This document shows positions 32,556-41,649 of a stretch of DNA of 64,000 bases, piece by piece (positions within the stretch are counted from its first letter, which is position 1; every line of letters begins with the position of its first letter). The position numbers were made by a program, and so were the translations under genes. This DNA is from Selenomonadales bacterium. GTDB lineage: Bacteria; Bacillota; Negativicutes; Sporomusales; UBA7701. The notes below the pieces were generated by a model, which was not told where the DNA came from, did not search any database, and saw nothing but the letters and a program-made list of their open reading frames with translations. The DNA lies in NCBI GenBank assembly GCA_018434945.1, contig JAHDOI010000031.1:1-64000 (forward strand). Direction: 5' to 3'.

Positions 32556-34172
32556 ATGGCTAAGTTCATTTTCGTCACCGGGGGGGTCGTTTCGTCGCTC
32601 GGCAAGGGCATCACCGCAGCGTCACTGGGGCGCCTCCTTAAGAGCCGCGGCTATAAGGTAACGATCCAGAAATTCGATCCCTACATCAACGTTGACCCCG
32701 GCACCATGAGTCCCTACCAGCATGGCGAGGTTTTCGTGACCGAGGATGGCGGCGAGACCGACCTCGACCTCGGCCACTACGAGCGGTTCATCGATATCAA
32801 CCTTACGAAGAGCTCGAATGTGACGGCCGGCAAGATTTACTGGTCGGTGATCACGAAGGAGCGCAAGGGCGATTACCTGGGCAGCACGGTGCAGGTCATC
32901 CCCCATATCACGAACGAGATCAAGGAGCGCCTGTACCGGATCGCCAAGGAGGACAACGCGGATATCGTCATCGCCGAGATCGGCGGTACGGTGGGCGATA
33001 TCGAGAGCCTGCCCTTCCTGGAGGCCATCCGCCAGGTGCGCAAGGAAGTGGGCCGCGACGACGTGGCGTATATCCACGTGACGCTTGTGCCGTATATTTC
33101 GGCGGCCGGCGAGCTTAAGACCAAGCCGACCCAGCACAGTGTGAAGGAATTGAGGAGCATCGGTATCCATCCCGATGTCATCGTCTGCCGGACTGAGCAC
33201 GAGATTTCGGCCGATATGCGCGAGAAGCTGGCGCTGTTTTGCGATATCGACCTGAACGCCGTCATCCAGAACAAGAACGTCGCTTCTATTTATCAGGTGC
33301 CGCTGATGCTCGAGGAGGAGGGCCTGGACAAGATCGTCCTCGAGAAGCTGGGCCTGAAGAACGGCCGGCCGGACCTGAGCGAGTGGAAGGCGATGGTGAA
33401 TAAGATCATCCAGCCGCCGCAGAGTGTGTGCATCGCGATCGTCGGCAAGTATGTCGCCCTGCAGGACGCTTATATGAGTGTGTCGGAGGCGCTGCGCCAC
33501 GGCGGCATCGCGAATGACGCGGCCATCAATATCAAGTGGGTCAACGCCGAGGAGATCGAGCCGGCCAAGGTGGACCTGGACGCCGTTTTCGGCGGCGTGG
33601 ACGGTATCCTCGTGCCCGGCGGCTTCGGCGACCGCGGCATCGAGGGCAAGATCAAGGCGATCCGCTATGCCCGCGAGAACAAGATCCCGTTCTTCGGGCT
33701 GTGCCTGGGGATGCAGTGCGCGGTTATCGAGTTCGCCCGCAACGTGTGCCGCCTGAAGGGCGCCAACAGCACCGAGTTCAATCCCGAGACGCTTTACCCG
33801 GTGATTGATCTGATGCCCGAGCAGGTGGATGTGGAGGAGAAGGGCGGCACGATGCGGCTGGGCGTTTACCCGTGCAAGGTGACCGAGGGGACGCATACGT
33901 TCGCCGCTTATCAGGACGAGCTTATCTACGAACGCCACCGCCACCGCTTCGAGTTCAACAACGCGTACCGCCAGCAGTTCGCCGCGGCGGGGATGGTCAT
34001 CGCCGGGATGCTGCCGAGCGGCCGGCTGGTGGAGATCGTCGAGATCGCCGATCATCCGTGGTTCGTGGGCACGCAGTTCCACCCCGAGTTCAAGTCCCGC
34101 CCGACGCGGCCCCATCCGCTGTTCCGCGATTTCGTGAAGGCGGCGCTGGCGAAGGCGACGGGGACGCGCTAA
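32556..34172 (+). CDS. pyrG: CTP synthase
   Basis: This 538-residue enzyme makes CTP from UTP, ATP and glutamine. The N-terminal synthetase half starts [23 protein letters not shown], with the [15 protein letters not shown] segment. The C-terminal glutaminase has nucleophile Cys in [10 protein letters not shown] and late His-Pro-Glu in [11 protein letters not shown]. Length and layout are normal. It follows rpoE and precedes the sppA group. No pyrimidine attenuator hairpin was seen between rpoE and pyrG. Confidence 0.98.
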   Translation: MAKFIFVTGGVVSSLGKGITAASLGRLLKSRGYKVTIQKFDPYINVDPGTMSPYQHGEVFVTEDGGETDLDLGHYERFIDINLTKSSNVTAGKIYWSVITKERKGDYLGSTVQVIPHITNEIKERLYRIAKEDNADIVIAEIGGTVGDIESLPFLEAIRQVRKEVGRDDVAYIHVTLVPYISAAGELKTKPTQHSVKELRSIGIHPDVIVCRTEHEISADMREKLALFCDIDLNAVIQNKNVASIYQVPLMLEEEGLDKIVLEKLGLKNGRPDLSEWKAMVNKIIQPPQSVCIAIVGKYVALQDAYMSVSEALRHGGIANDAAINIKWVNAEEIEPAKVDLDAVFGGVDGILVPGGFGDRGIEGKIKAIRYARENKIPFFGLCLGMQCAVIEFARNVCRLKGANSTEFNPETLYPVIDLMPEQVDVEEKGGTMRLGVYPCKVTEGTHTFAAYQDELIYERHRHRFEFNNAYRQQFAAAGMVIAGMLPSGRLVEIVEIADHPWFVGTQFHPEFKSRPTRPHPLFRDFVKAALAKATGTR

Positions 34173-34218
34173 CGTTATACATGACCGGCCAGGCCGGCAC
34201 ATATATTGTTTATCATCA

Positions 34219-34252
34219 AAAACTGTTGGGTTTGCTCAACAGTTTCTTTTTC
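34219..34252 (+). terminator. Terminator after pyrG
   Basis: The AAACTGTTG..CAACAGTTT hairpin is followed by CTTTTT. Confidence 0.85.
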
Positions 34253-34276
34253 CTATCCGGAATGGAAAGGTAGTGG

Positions 34277-35215
34277 ATGCTTGTGTTCAAACGGTCTGTG
34301 GTGCTTTTGATCGCGGTGGTCGTCGCGGTTTCGCTGGTGGCGGCGGCTTTTATCGTGCCTGGTGTGAAGAGCAGGCGCGCAGGCGGCGAACGGAGCAAGG
34401 TGGCGATAATTTATGTGGACGGGGTGATCGTGGGCGGCCGCGGCCAGGCCGGGCTGCTGGGCGAGCCGGGCGGCACGGACGCGCTTATCAAGCAGCTTCA
34501 CCAGGCGCGCGACGATGCGGCGGTGAAGGCGGTGGTGCTGCGGATCAACAGCCCCGGCGGCAGCGCGCCCGCTTCCCAGGAGGTGGGGACGGAGATCAAG
34601 AAGCTCCGCGCCACCGGCAAACCGGTGGTGGCGTCGATGGGCGACGTGGCCGCTTCGGGCGGTTATTGGCTGGCGGCGGTGACCGACCGCATCTACGCCA
34701 ACCCGGCTACGCTGACTGGCAGCATCGGCGTGTATATCCCGTACGCTAACTGGCAGGAGCTTTATAATAAGATCGGCATCCGCTCGGAGAAGATCAAGAG
34801 CGGTCCGCATAAGGATATCCTTTCCCCCGACCGGCCGATGACGGCCGAGGAACGGGCGATCATCCAGGTGATGGTGGATGATCTGTACGGCCAGTTCGTG
34901 GCTGTGGTGGCCGAGGGGCGCAAGATGGAGCCGACCCGGGTGCGCGAGCTGGCCGACGGGCGGATTTATACCGGCAGCCAGGCGAAGGAGCTCGGGCTGG
35001 TGGATGAGCTGGGGACGATGTACGACGCGATCGACGGGGCGGCGGCGATGGCCGGGATCAAGGGCAAGCCGGTGCTGCACGAGTACGGCAAGGTCAGCCC
35101 GTGGTCGATGTTGTTCGGCTCCGGCGAGGATGTGAGCCTGGAGAGGCTGTTTTTCCGCCGGATCAGGCAGGATGTGCCGCTGACCGCGCCGCTGGCGATC
35201 CCTGAGAAGTGGTAG
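34277..35215 (+). CDS. sppA: Signal peptide peptidase SppA
   Basis: This 312-residue membrane-bound serine protease (S49) has an N-terminal anchor helix (about 7-28), a substrate-binding RINSPGGSA (89-97), nucleophile Ser127 in GDVAASGGYW and general base Lys179 in SGPHKDILSP. It cleaves leftover signal peptides in the membrane after secretion. Its length is that of the short Firmicute form. It is followed closely by a YIP1-family gene and a lipoprotein gene, a likely operon. Confidence 0.94.
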   Translation: MLVFKRSVVLLIAVVVAVSLVAAAFIVPGVKSRRAGGERSKVAIIYVDGVIVGGRGQAGLLGEPGGTDALIKQLHQARDDAAVKAVVLRINSPGGSAPASQEVGTEIKKLRATGKPVVASMGDVAASGGYWLAAVTDRIYANPATLTGSIGVYIPYANWQELYNKIGIRSEKIKSGPHKDILSPDRPMTAEERAIIQVMVDDLYGQFVAVVAEGRKMEPTRVRELADGRIYTGSQAKELGLVDELGTMYDAIDGAAAMAGIKGKPVLHEYGKVSPWSMLFGSGEDVSLERLFFRRIRQDVPLTAPLAIPEKW

Positions 35216-35226
35216 GTGAGAGGGGA

Positions 35227-35784
35227 ATGGGACCGTTTCTCGAGCTTCTTTATGATGTTATCTTCAGCCCCGCGGCCGCGATGCGGCAGATCGCGGCCCG
35301 CCGCCCGGTGGGGCAGGCGTTTGTCGCTTTTCTGCTGAGCATCGTCATCCCGGCGGGGGCGATATATTTCGTTCTTCAGGCGACGGCGACGGGGAAGTTC
35401 GCCGGCGCGTTCTTCGCCGCGGCGGTCTGCGTGCGGCTGTTGATGTGGTTCGTGGGTTCGGCGGTGCTGCAGCTGATCGCCGAGCTGTTCGGCGGCCAGG
35501 GTACGGCGGTGGGGTTGTTCGCGGCGATCGGTTTCGCGCATCTGCCGTTTATTTTCGCGGTGCCGCTGGCGGTGGCCGGACTGCTGCTGCCGGCAGGGGC
35601 GGCGGCGATGCTGTTCGCGGCCGGGGTGCTTGTGCTGGTTTTCTGGGTGCTGGCGCTGACGGTGATCGCGATCCAGGGTGTCCACGGCCTGAGCGCGGCC
35701 AAGGCTGTGCTGGTGCTGCTGACGCCGCTGCTGGCGGCGGTGGTGGTGTTCGTCGGCGCGGCTTTTTGGCCGCCGCTGGGGTGA
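35227..35784 (+). CDS. YIP1-family membrane protein
   Basis: This 185-residue polytopic membrane protein has five hydrophobic helices and matches the YIP1 domain pattern (LLYDVIFSPAAAMRQIAARRP at the start and a central GFAHLPFIFAVPL). YIP1 proteins in bacteria have no assigned role. ATG 35227 behind GAGAGGGGA is preferred to the reading from 35209, which overlaps sppA. Confidence 0.8.
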   Translation: MGPFLELLYDVIFSPAAAMRQIAARRPVGQAFVAFLLSIVIPAGAIYFVLQATATGKFAGAFFAAAVCVRLLMWFVGSAVLQLIAELFGGQGTAVGLFAAIGFAHLPFIFAVPLAVAGLLLPAGAAAMLFAAGVLVLVFWVLALTVIAIQGVHGLSAAKAVLVLLTPLLAAVVVFVGAAFWPPLG

Positions 35785-35789
35785 CGGCT

Positions 35790-38129
35790 ATGGGCAGATG
35801 GTTGGTCGTGGCGGCGGCGGCGATGCTGCTGCTTGCCGGCTGCGCTCTGGACAGGTCCGCGCCGTCGGCCGGCCTGGCGCCGCAGCCGCCGGAGGCGCTG
35901 GCGGCCTGGGGCGTGCCGGCGAATCTCGTGGAGAAGGGTGCCGGCAACAGCTGCCGGGTCGTGAAGGGCGCGTTTTTGTCGGCCGAGGCGGCGCTGGAGC
36001 TGGCGGCCGGCGGGCAGGGAGAATTGGAGTATTTCCGCGAGGCGCCGGCCGGGGAGCTTGCCGGCCGGGGCCGCGTGCAGTTTTTGTCTACCCAGGGAGC
36101 GGGCAGGATCAAGCTGACTGCCCTGGACGAGGCCGGCCGCCCGCTGGGGACGGTGGGCTGGGTGTATACCGGCCCGCTGCCGGCGGACGATAAGGCGGCG
36201 AAGTGGCTGGACGGCCGTTATACGGCTAATTATGTCGGCGACTGGCTGGCGTTCGACCACGATGTGGCGGCGCTGTTCGCGGCGCACCGGCCGGAGGCGG
36301 CGGCGAAGGCGGCCAGGTTCCGGCTGAGCGTGGTGGTGGGCCAGGGCCAGCACGCGCTGGTGACGGCGCTGGGGCTGGAGGGCGTGCCCGCGCGGGCGGT
36401 GCGCGTGACGCCGGCCGCGGCGACGCTGGCCGCCGCTGTGGGACAGGGAGTGACGGTGGCCGCCGATGTGGAGAATATTTCGTCCCGGCCGCTGGCCAAT
36501 GTGGCGGTGGCGCTGGTCGAGCCGTTCGGTTACGGCCTGGCGGCGGCGGGGGACAGGCAGCAGGTCGTCGCCAGCCTGGCGCCGGGCGAGAAACGTCGTC
36601 TGGTCTGGGATGTGAAGGCGCTGCGCCCGGACGCGGTCAACCTCGGCCGTCCGTGGCCGGTGGCTTTCGCGGTGAACGGGACGGCGGCGCCGGCCGGGAC
36701 GCTGGTGACGGTGACCGATCCGCGGCCGGGCAGGGTTTTTTATGTGATGACCGAGGATCTGGAGGCGATCGACGGCGCCGGCTACGGGGCGGCGTGGGGC
36801 AACGCCGACGGCTGGCTGCAGCCGCAGGAGCTGACGGTGCAGATGGTGGCGAAGGCGGAGCGGGTGAACGGTATCGCCGAGAAGTACGGCGCCCGCTGGA
36901 CCCATTACATCGCCTGGCCGCTGGTGAACGCGGCCGAGTGGGCGGCCGGACAGTCGGCGACAGGTGAGTGGCGGAAGGCGGCGGCGGCGATCGCGCAGTC
37001 GGTGCGGAGCCAGTCGGCCCGCGGCCACGAGTATGCCATCCATCTCCATTCCGATTACGATCCCCTGCTGCCGGGCAATGTGCTGTCGTATAACCCGGCG
37101 GTGGACGGGCTGTGGGCCAACCACCTGCGCCACGGCTGGGCCCATTCGCTGGGCAGCGAGGGCGGCTACCGCGACCGCGCGAGCCGCACCGGTTTCCTGT
37201 ATGTTTACCAGCGCAAGCTGGACGAGCTTGCGGCCGCTTCGCCGCACGGCCAGCTGATAACCGCCCGGGTGGGGTCGTTCGATTTCGGCAACGGCGAGGC
37301 GAACGAGGCGATGAGCACGCGGGTGTACCGCCGGATCGGCCTGCTGGCGGGGAGCGACGCGGACGGCAACCGCGGCGGCATTACTGCCGGCGATTGGAGC
37401 CAGGCGATTTATCTGGCGAGGCCGGACGATATCAACACCCGGGCGACCGAGCTTAAGGCCACCGGGCTGGTCGAGTTCAGGCCGACGCCGCAGGATTTCA
37501 TCCAGTACGACAGCCAGAGCGCGGCGACGATGAACGCGAAGGCCGACGAGGGGATGGCGGCTTACACCGCGGGCGGCAGGGTCAGACCCGGGGTGCACGC
37601 GATCGTCGGGTTTACGCATGTGATGTTCATCATGGGCGAGGGCGACTGGCAGAGCATCTCGGGGGGCCAGTTCGCCGCCATCGAGGGGCATCTGGCTTAT
37701 CTGAAGGAGCGCTATGCCGACAAGGGGCTGCTGTCGTTCGCGACCGCGGGCGAACTTGTGAGGGCATATCTCGATTATTACGCGCCGGCGCCGGTGGTCG
37801 TCTACGGGCCGCGCGGCAAGAGCGGCTGGGGCAGGAGCGAGTACCCGCTGACGGTGCTGGGGAGGGATATCCCGATCGACGCCGCCCATCCGCACACGGT
37901 AAGGGTGAAGTATCCGCTTTATCTGCGGGATTCGGCTTTCCGGATCAGCGTGCTGAAGGACGGCCGGCCCATATATACGACCTGGGGGCTGCCGACGCCG
38001 GAGAATGACATTGTTTTCACCATCGACGACAGAAACGCCCAATATTCTCTGGAGATTTACCACAGCGAAACGGCCGGCCGGCTGCTTTCCCTCTGGAATT
38101 TCGCCAGGTCGCGGCTGACGCGCGGCTGA
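35790..38129 (+). CDS. Large lipoprotein with possible deacetylase-like domain
   Basis: This 779-residue protein is exported as a lipoprotein (lipobox LLAGC, Cys18). The middle (about 205-315) looks like an immunoglobulin-type module (VTVAADVENISSRPLANV). The second half (about 330-640) has the outline of a polysaccharide deacetylase or glycoside hydrolase barrel, with HEYAIHLHSDYDP near 415 and FTHVMFIMGEGDWQ near 610, and a beta-sandwich tail follows. The catalytic assignment is a guess. It probably acts on wall or surface polysaccharide outside the inner membrane and is in an operon with sppA. Confidence 0.7.
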   Translation: MGRWLVVAAAAMLLLAGCALDRSAPSAGLAPQPPEALAAWGVPANLVEKGAGNSCRVVKGAFLSAEAALELAAGGQGELEYFREAPAGELAGRGRVQFLSTQGAGRIKLTALDEAGRPLGTVGWVYTGPLPADDKAAKWLDGRYTANYVGDWLAFDHDVAALFAAHRPEAAAKAARFRLSVVVGQGQHALVTALGLEGVPARAVRVTPAAATLAAAVGQGVTVAADVENISSRPLANVAVALVEPFGYGLAAAGDRQQVVASLAPGEKRRLVWDVKALRPDAVNLGRPWPVAFAVNGTAAPAGTLVTVTDPRPGRVFYVMTEDLEAIDGAGYGAAWGNADGWLQPQELTVQMVAKAERVNGIAEKYGARWTHYIAWPLVNAAEWAAGQSATGEWRKAAAAIAQSVRSQSARGHEYAIHLHSDYDPLLPGNVLSYNPAVDGLWANHLRHGWAHSLGSEGGYRDRASRTGFLYVYQRKLDELAAASPHGQLITARVGSFDFGNGEANEAMSTRVYRRIGLLAGSDADGNRGGITAGDWSQAIYLARPDDINTRATELKATGLVEFRPTPQDFIQYDSQSAATMNAKADEGMAAYTAGGRVRPGVHAIVGFTHVMFIMGEGDWQSISGGQFAAIEGHLAYLKERYADKGLLSFATAGELVRAYLDYYAPAPVVVYGPRGKSGWGRSEYPLTVLGRDIPIDAAHPHTVRVKYPLYLRDSAFRISVLKDGRPIYTTWGLPTPENDIVFTIDDRNAQYSLEIYHSETAGRLLSLWNFARSRLTRG

Positions 38130-38178
38130 CGGCCGGGAAAATAATTTTGAAAACGCTGATTTTTTTCCAGTTTCTAGG

Positions 38179-38204
38179 AGGAGAATTGTCGGGCGATGGG
38201 GAAT
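38179..38204 (+). promoter_or_regulatory. Possible sigmaH promoter of spo0F-like gene
   Basis: AGGAGAA and GGGAAT with 13 intervening bases resemble the sigmaH consensus. The spacer contains TTGTCGGGC, close to a Spo0A box (TTGTCGAA). Known spo0F genes are sigmaH- and Spo0A-dependent. Confidence 0.4.
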
Positions 38205-38241
38205 AGGGAAGTACTACTCTGGCGGTGGGAGGTTTTCTCGT

Positions 38242-38643
38242 ATGGCGGCAAAAAGACCAGTAGTGCTTGTGATCGATGATCAGCCCGGTATCCGGCGGCT
38301 GCTGATGGAGGTGCTGCAGGAGGATGGCTATGCCGTCCTGGAGGCGTCCAACGGGTATGACGGGCTGCAGAAGGCCCGCGACAACAGGCCGGCGCTTATT
38401 CTTATGGATATGAAGATGCCCGGGATGGACGGCATCGAGACGCTGCGCGAGCTCAGGCGTCTCGGCATCGGCGAGCGGGTCATCATGATGACCGCGTATG
38501 GCGAGCTCGACCTCGTTACCGAGGCGAAAGAGATCGGCGCGGCCGATTATATCACGAAACCTTTCGATATCATGGCGTTGTGCGAGATGATCAACAGGAA
38601 CCTGGCCGCCGACCTGGCGCCGGGACAGATGGCTATCGGCTAA
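38242..38643 (+). CDS. spo0F: Spo0F-like single-domain response regulator
   Basis: This 133-residue protein is only a receiver domain, with acid pocket Asp12/Asp13, phospho-acceptor Asp56 in LMDMKMPGMDG, Thr84 in MMTAYGE and Lys106 in TKPFD. Spo0F passes phosphate from sensor kinases to Spo0B and then Spo0A to start sporulation. The location after pyrG and ahead of an fsa-type transaldolase matches the Bacillus order pyrG-spo0F-fbaA-tal. The call rests on synteny and single-domain form; a plain CheY-like regulator is the alternative. Confidence 0.8.
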   Translation: MAAKRPVVLVIDDQPGIRRLLMEVLQEDGYAVLEASNGYDGLQKARDNRPALILMDMKMPGMDGIETLRELRRLGIGERVIMMTAYGELDLVTEAKEIGAADYITKPFDIMALCEMINRNLAADLAPGQMAIG

Positions 38644-38652
38644 ATAGTGTCC

Positions 38653-38690
38653 GCCGGACAGCGGCCCGCATTTCCGGGCCGCTGTCCGGC
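38653..38690 (+). terminator. Strong hairpin after spo0F
   Basis: GCCGGACAGCGGCCCG..CGGGCCGCTGTCCGGC is a 16-bp perfect stem. The T run after it is weak. Confidence 0.7.
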
Positions 38691-38822
38691 GCGGTTTCCG
38701 GGGTTTTCATGGACCCCGGCTTTTATTTGGGGGTTTGAGCACGCGGCGTTACGGTGACTGCCATTTATCCGCCGGCGGCAGGATATTTTTCCTGACCGGC
38801 GAAGTACCTAGAGGGGGAGGGT

Positions 38823-39437
38823 ATGAGTATGCTTATCAACACAGTTTCGACGTTGGCGCTGTACTGTTCGCGCTGCGGCAAGATCGAGATGCATGACTTA
38901 TCCCGCTTTACTGTGAAAAGCTCGGTGGGACGTGAACTCATGTGCGGTTGCGGCCAGCGGCTGGCGACCGTGTCGGGTGTGGGTCACGGCCAGTACCTTC
39001 TCGATATACCCTGTGTCGTGTGCGAGGTCAGCCACATTGTGTGTGTGGATGTGAAGGATTTCTGGCAAGGCCGGGTCAACAAGATATACTGTTCGGCCGC
39101 CAACCTCGAGCTCGGCTTCAGCGGCGGGCGAAGGGCGATCGAGCAGGCCATCGCCGCCCAGCAGCAGGAGTTCGCCAGCATGGTCCGCGATATGACGAGC
39201 GAGGAGTATGTCGACAACCCGCAGGTGATGTTCGAGGTGCTGAACAAGATCCACGATATCGCCGAGCGCGGCGGGAGCATAATAGAGGCCGACGTGCAGC
39301 CTGATTCGATCGAGCTGGTGTGCGTCCATTGCAACGGCCGGCGGGTGGTCGCCGCCAAGACTGAGGAGGATGTGGCGGCGGTGCAGGACATCGCCTCCAT
39401 CGAGATCGGCTCCGGACGCCGCTCCAGTCGCCGTTAG
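38823..39437 (+). CDS. Conserved zinc-ribbon-like protein between spo0F and fsa
   Basis: This 204-residue cytoplasmic protein carries four cysteine pairs: CSRCG (about 15-19), CGCG (about 42-45), CVVC (about 65-68) and CVHC (about 169-172). These suggest one or two zinc ribbons. Between the second and fourth pairs is a helical stretch (QAIAAQQQEFASMVRDM). It occupies the place where Bacillus has fbaA. The family function is unknown; a regulatory or nucleic-acid-binding role is possible. Confidence 0.75.
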   Translation: MSMLINTVSTLALYCSRCGKIEMHDLSRFTVKSSVGRELMCGCGQRLATVSGVGHGQYLLDIPCVVCEVSHIVCVDVKDFWQGRVNKIYCSAANLELGFSGGRRAIEQAIAAQQQEFASMVRDMTSEEYVDNPQVMFEVLNKIHDIAERGGSIIEADVQPDSIELVCVHCNGRRVVAAKTEEDVAAVQDIASIEIGSGRRSSRR

Positions 39438-39458
39438 CTGGTAGGGAGGAGTTTCGCG

Positions 39459-40103
39459 ATGAAGTTTTTTCTCGACAGCGCCAATCCGGCGGAGGTGGCC
39501 GCGGCTGCCGAGCTGGGCGTGATCGCCGGCGTTACGACCAATCCTTCGCTGATCGCCCAGGGAAAACAGGATTTAAAGAAGGTTATCGGCGAGATCGCCG
39601 CTCTTGTGTCCGGGCCGGTGAGCGCGGAGGTCGTCAGCACGACGGCCGCGGCTATGGTGCCTGAGGCGCGGGAGCTGGCCGGGATCGCCGCCAATGTGGT
39701 CATCAAGGTGCCGCTGAACGCCGAGGGGCTGAAGACGGTGCGGGTGCTGGCCGCCGAGGGTATCAGGACGAATGTGACGCTGATCTTTTCCGCCAACCAG
39801 GCGCTGTTTGCCGCCAGGGCCGGCGCGTCGTTCGTGAGCCCGTTCGTGGGTCGGCTGGACGATATCGGCCACGACGGGATCGGGCTGGTGAGGGAGATCG
39901 CGGATATATACGCCATCCACGGCATCGAGACGGAGATCATCGCCGCAAGCATCCGCCAGCCGCAGCATATCACCCAGGCGGCGCGGGCGGGGGCGCATAT
40001 CGCGACAGTGCCTTACAAGGTGCTGACGGCGTCACTGGCCCACCCGCTGACGGACGCGGGGATAAAGAGGTTCCTGGAGGACTGGGAGAAGGCGAACCGC
40101 TGA
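39459..40103 (+). CDS. fsa: Fructose-6-phosphate aldolase / transaldolase-like
   Basis: This 214-residue enzyme has a single-domain TIM barrel of the FSA/TalC group. It has the N-terminal [21 protein letters not shown] and Schiff-base Lys83 in [11 protein letters not shown]. Related proteins act either as fructose-6-phosphate aldolase or as transaldolase in the pentose phosphate pathway; sequence alone does not decide. ATG 39459 follows GGGAGGAG. Confidence 0.92.
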   Translation: MKFFLDSANPAEVAAAAELGVIAGVTTNPSLIAQGKQDLKKVIGEIAALVSGPVSAEVVSTTAAAMVPEARELAGIAANVVIKVPLNAEGLKTVRVLAAEGIRTNVTLIFSANQALFAARAGASFVSPFVGRLDDIGHDGIGLVREIADIYAIHGIETEIIAASIRQPQHITQAARAGAHIATVPYKVLTASLAHPLTDAGIKRFLEDWEKANR

Positions 40104-40116
40104 ATATTGCTACGCA

Positions 40117-40149
40117 GCTGCCGGCACGGATGTGCCCGGCGGCTTTTTT
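40117..40149 (+). terminator. Terminator after fsa
   Basis: An imperfect GCTGCCGGCAC..GTGCCCGGCGGC hairpin is followed by TTTTTTG. Confidence 0.8.
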
Positions 40150-40175
40150 GTTTTGTGTTATTTGTTTTCGTGATA

Positions 40176-40295
40176 GGCCGTTCAGAAAGCCCCAGATGCT
40201 AGGCGGCTCCAAGGGCGCGCAGCGACGCGTACTCGGAACGTACGCCAGCAAGCGCCCGCAGGAACAACAACGCAGATGGGGCTTTATCAACGGCC
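40176..40295 (+). repeat. Palindromic intergenic element, copy E
   Basis: Perfectly conserved arms GGCCGTTCAGAAAGCCCCAG and GATGGGGCTTTATCAACGGCC enclose the type-1 tip, GCGTAC-TCGGAAC-GTACGC. Confidence 0.88.
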
Positions 40296-40332
40296 GTAAC
40301 TTTTCCAGGGGAGGAAAGAGAAACCATAACAT

Positions 40333-40362
40333 GCATAAAACAGCAACCCCGCGCTTATGATA
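40333..40362 (+). promoter_or_regulatory. Possible forespore (sigmaF/G-type) promoter of LysM/M23 gene
   Basis: GCATA and TATGATA with an 18-base spacer match the GHATR-N18-CATNHTA form with one mismatch. The start codon is about 26 bases downstream. Confidence 0.5.
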
Positions 40363-40387
40363 GTAAGGGTAGTCCATAAGCGAGGTG

Positions 40388-41239
40388 ATGCGGGTGCAGC
40401 TGTTTATAGCGTTTTTGCTTGCCGCCGCGGTGCTGTTGCTTGGCCAGTCGGCGGTGCCTGCGGGGAAAGCGGCCGGGCCGCAGCGCGAGGCCGCGGCGGC
40501 GCCGGCGGCCGCGGCGGTTTTGCCGGCCCCGGCCGCCAAGCCGGCGGTGCGGGTGCATACGGTGGCTGCCGGGGAGAGCCTGAGCGGCATTGCCGCCCGG
40601 TACGCCATCGATGTCGATACGTTGCTGGGCGCCAACCCTGACGCGGAGGAGCTCATCCATCCGGGGGACGAGCTTGTCGTGCTGCCGCAGAAGGGTGCGC
40701 TGCATGTGGTGGCCGCGGGCGATACCCTGTGGGCGATATCGCGGGCTTACGGCGTGGGCGTGGCGGCCGTGAAGGAAGCCAACGGCCGGGAGGACGACGC
40801 TCTGGCGGTGGGCGAGAAGCTGTTTATCCCCGGCGCGCGGCCGCGCGCCGAGGCGGTGTCCCGCGCTTACGGCCAGCGGTTTGTCTGGCCGGCGGGGGGC
40901 GAGGTCAGTTCGCCGTTCGGGTATCGCTGGGGCCGCCACCACGCCGGCATCGACATCGCTGCCGAGGCGGGGGCGCCGGTACGGGCGGCCAGGGCCGGGC
41001 GGGTGGCGTTCGCGGGCTGGTACGGCGGCTACGGGTATACGGTGCTGATCGAGCACGGCCAGGGGTATGTGACGCTGTACGCCCATCTCGACGATTATGT
41101 GGTGGAGCGGGGCGAGTATGTGGCGACCGGCCAGCGGATCGGCTTTGTGGGCGATACGGGGTATTCGTTCGGGGCGCATCTGCATTTTGAGGTGAGGCAG
41201 GACGGGCGGGCGGTGAATCCGCTGCAGTTTTTGCCGTAG
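40388..41239 (+). CDS. LysM and M23 peptidase-domain exported protein
   Basis: This 283-residue exported protein has a signal peptide, an Ala/Pro linker, two LysM domains (about 55-97 and 103-148) and a C-terminal M23 endopeptidase (about 170-280). The zinc motifs are HHAGIDIA and the late HLHFEV. It cleaves peptide crosslinks in the wall or spore cortex, or acts as an inactive scaffold as some M23 sporulation proteins do; here the ligand residues are present. ATG 40388 or GTG 40394 could be the start, the latter fitting GCGAGGTG better. A forespore-type promoter precedes it. Confidence 0.88.
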   Translation: MRVQLFIAFLLAAAVLLLGQSAVPAGKAAGPQREAAAAPAAAAVLPAPAAKPAVRVHTVAAGESLSGIAARYAIDVDTLLGANPDAEELIHPGDELVVLPQKGALHVVAAGDTLWAISRAYGVGVAAVKEANGREDDALAVGEKLFIPGARPRAEAVSRAYGQRFVWPAGGEVSSPFGYRWGRHHAGIDIAAEAGAPVRAARAGRVAFAGWYGGYGYTVLIEHGQGYVTLYAHLDDYVVERGEYVATGQRIGFVGDTGYSFGAHLHFEVRQDGRAVNPLQFLP

Positions 41240-41243
41240 GTTC

Positions 41244-41363
41244 GGCCGCCCAGCAGCGCCCATCTGCGGCGTTGCTCCTCGGAGCGATTGCTAGCGTACG
41301 TCTGAGTACGCGTCGCTGCTCGCTCCTCCGGTGCGCCTTGCATCTGGGCACTTCTGAACGGCC
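41244..41363 (-). repeat. Palindromic intergenic element, copy F (reverse orientation)
   Basis: It ends GAACGGCC and has the type-1 tip GCGTACTCAGACGTACGC read on the minus strand. It begins five bases after the M23 stop codon. Confidence 0.82.
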
Positions 41364-41424
41364 TTTGGCCTGTACAATTTGGGACGGCTCCGTAAGCCTG
41401 GTATTTAATCATAACGCAATTACG

Positions 41425-41453
41425 GGCGGCGGGAAAATGTTCCCGCCGTTTTT
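41425..41453. terminator. Terminator between two palindromic elements
   Basis: The GGCGGGAA..TTCCCGCCG hairpin with TTTTT follows repeat F and precedes repeat G. Confidence 0.8.
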
Positions 41454-41517
41454 GGTTGTATAATGCCGCCGGGGCGGCGGCAATAATAGGTTTAGCAGAT
41501 TTTTCCGCCAGCACGAG

Positions 41518-41633
41518 GCTGTCCAAGAAGCTTCAGATGCAAGGCGGACCGAGGAAGCGCCGCGCCGCGTACTCGGAACGTACGCAAGCAAGCTCCCGGA
41601 GGGCCAACGCCGCAGATGGACTTCTTGGGCAAC
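41518..41633 (+). repeat. Palindromic intergenic element, copy G (diverged)
   Basis: The arms are changed to GGCTGTCCAAGAAG and CTTCTTGGGCAACC but still pair. The internal CAGATGC / GCAGATG and the type-1 tip (GCGTACTCGGAACGTACGC) are retained. It ends 16 bases before the PrsW-like gene. Confidence 0.75.
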
Positions 41634-41649
41634 CGAGGGAGGCGCGTGA

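Noticed and set aside
35376-38063. Minus-strand frame of 895 codons opposite the lipoprotein gene
   Set aside because: The His/Arg-rich composition is that of a reverse-complement shadow.
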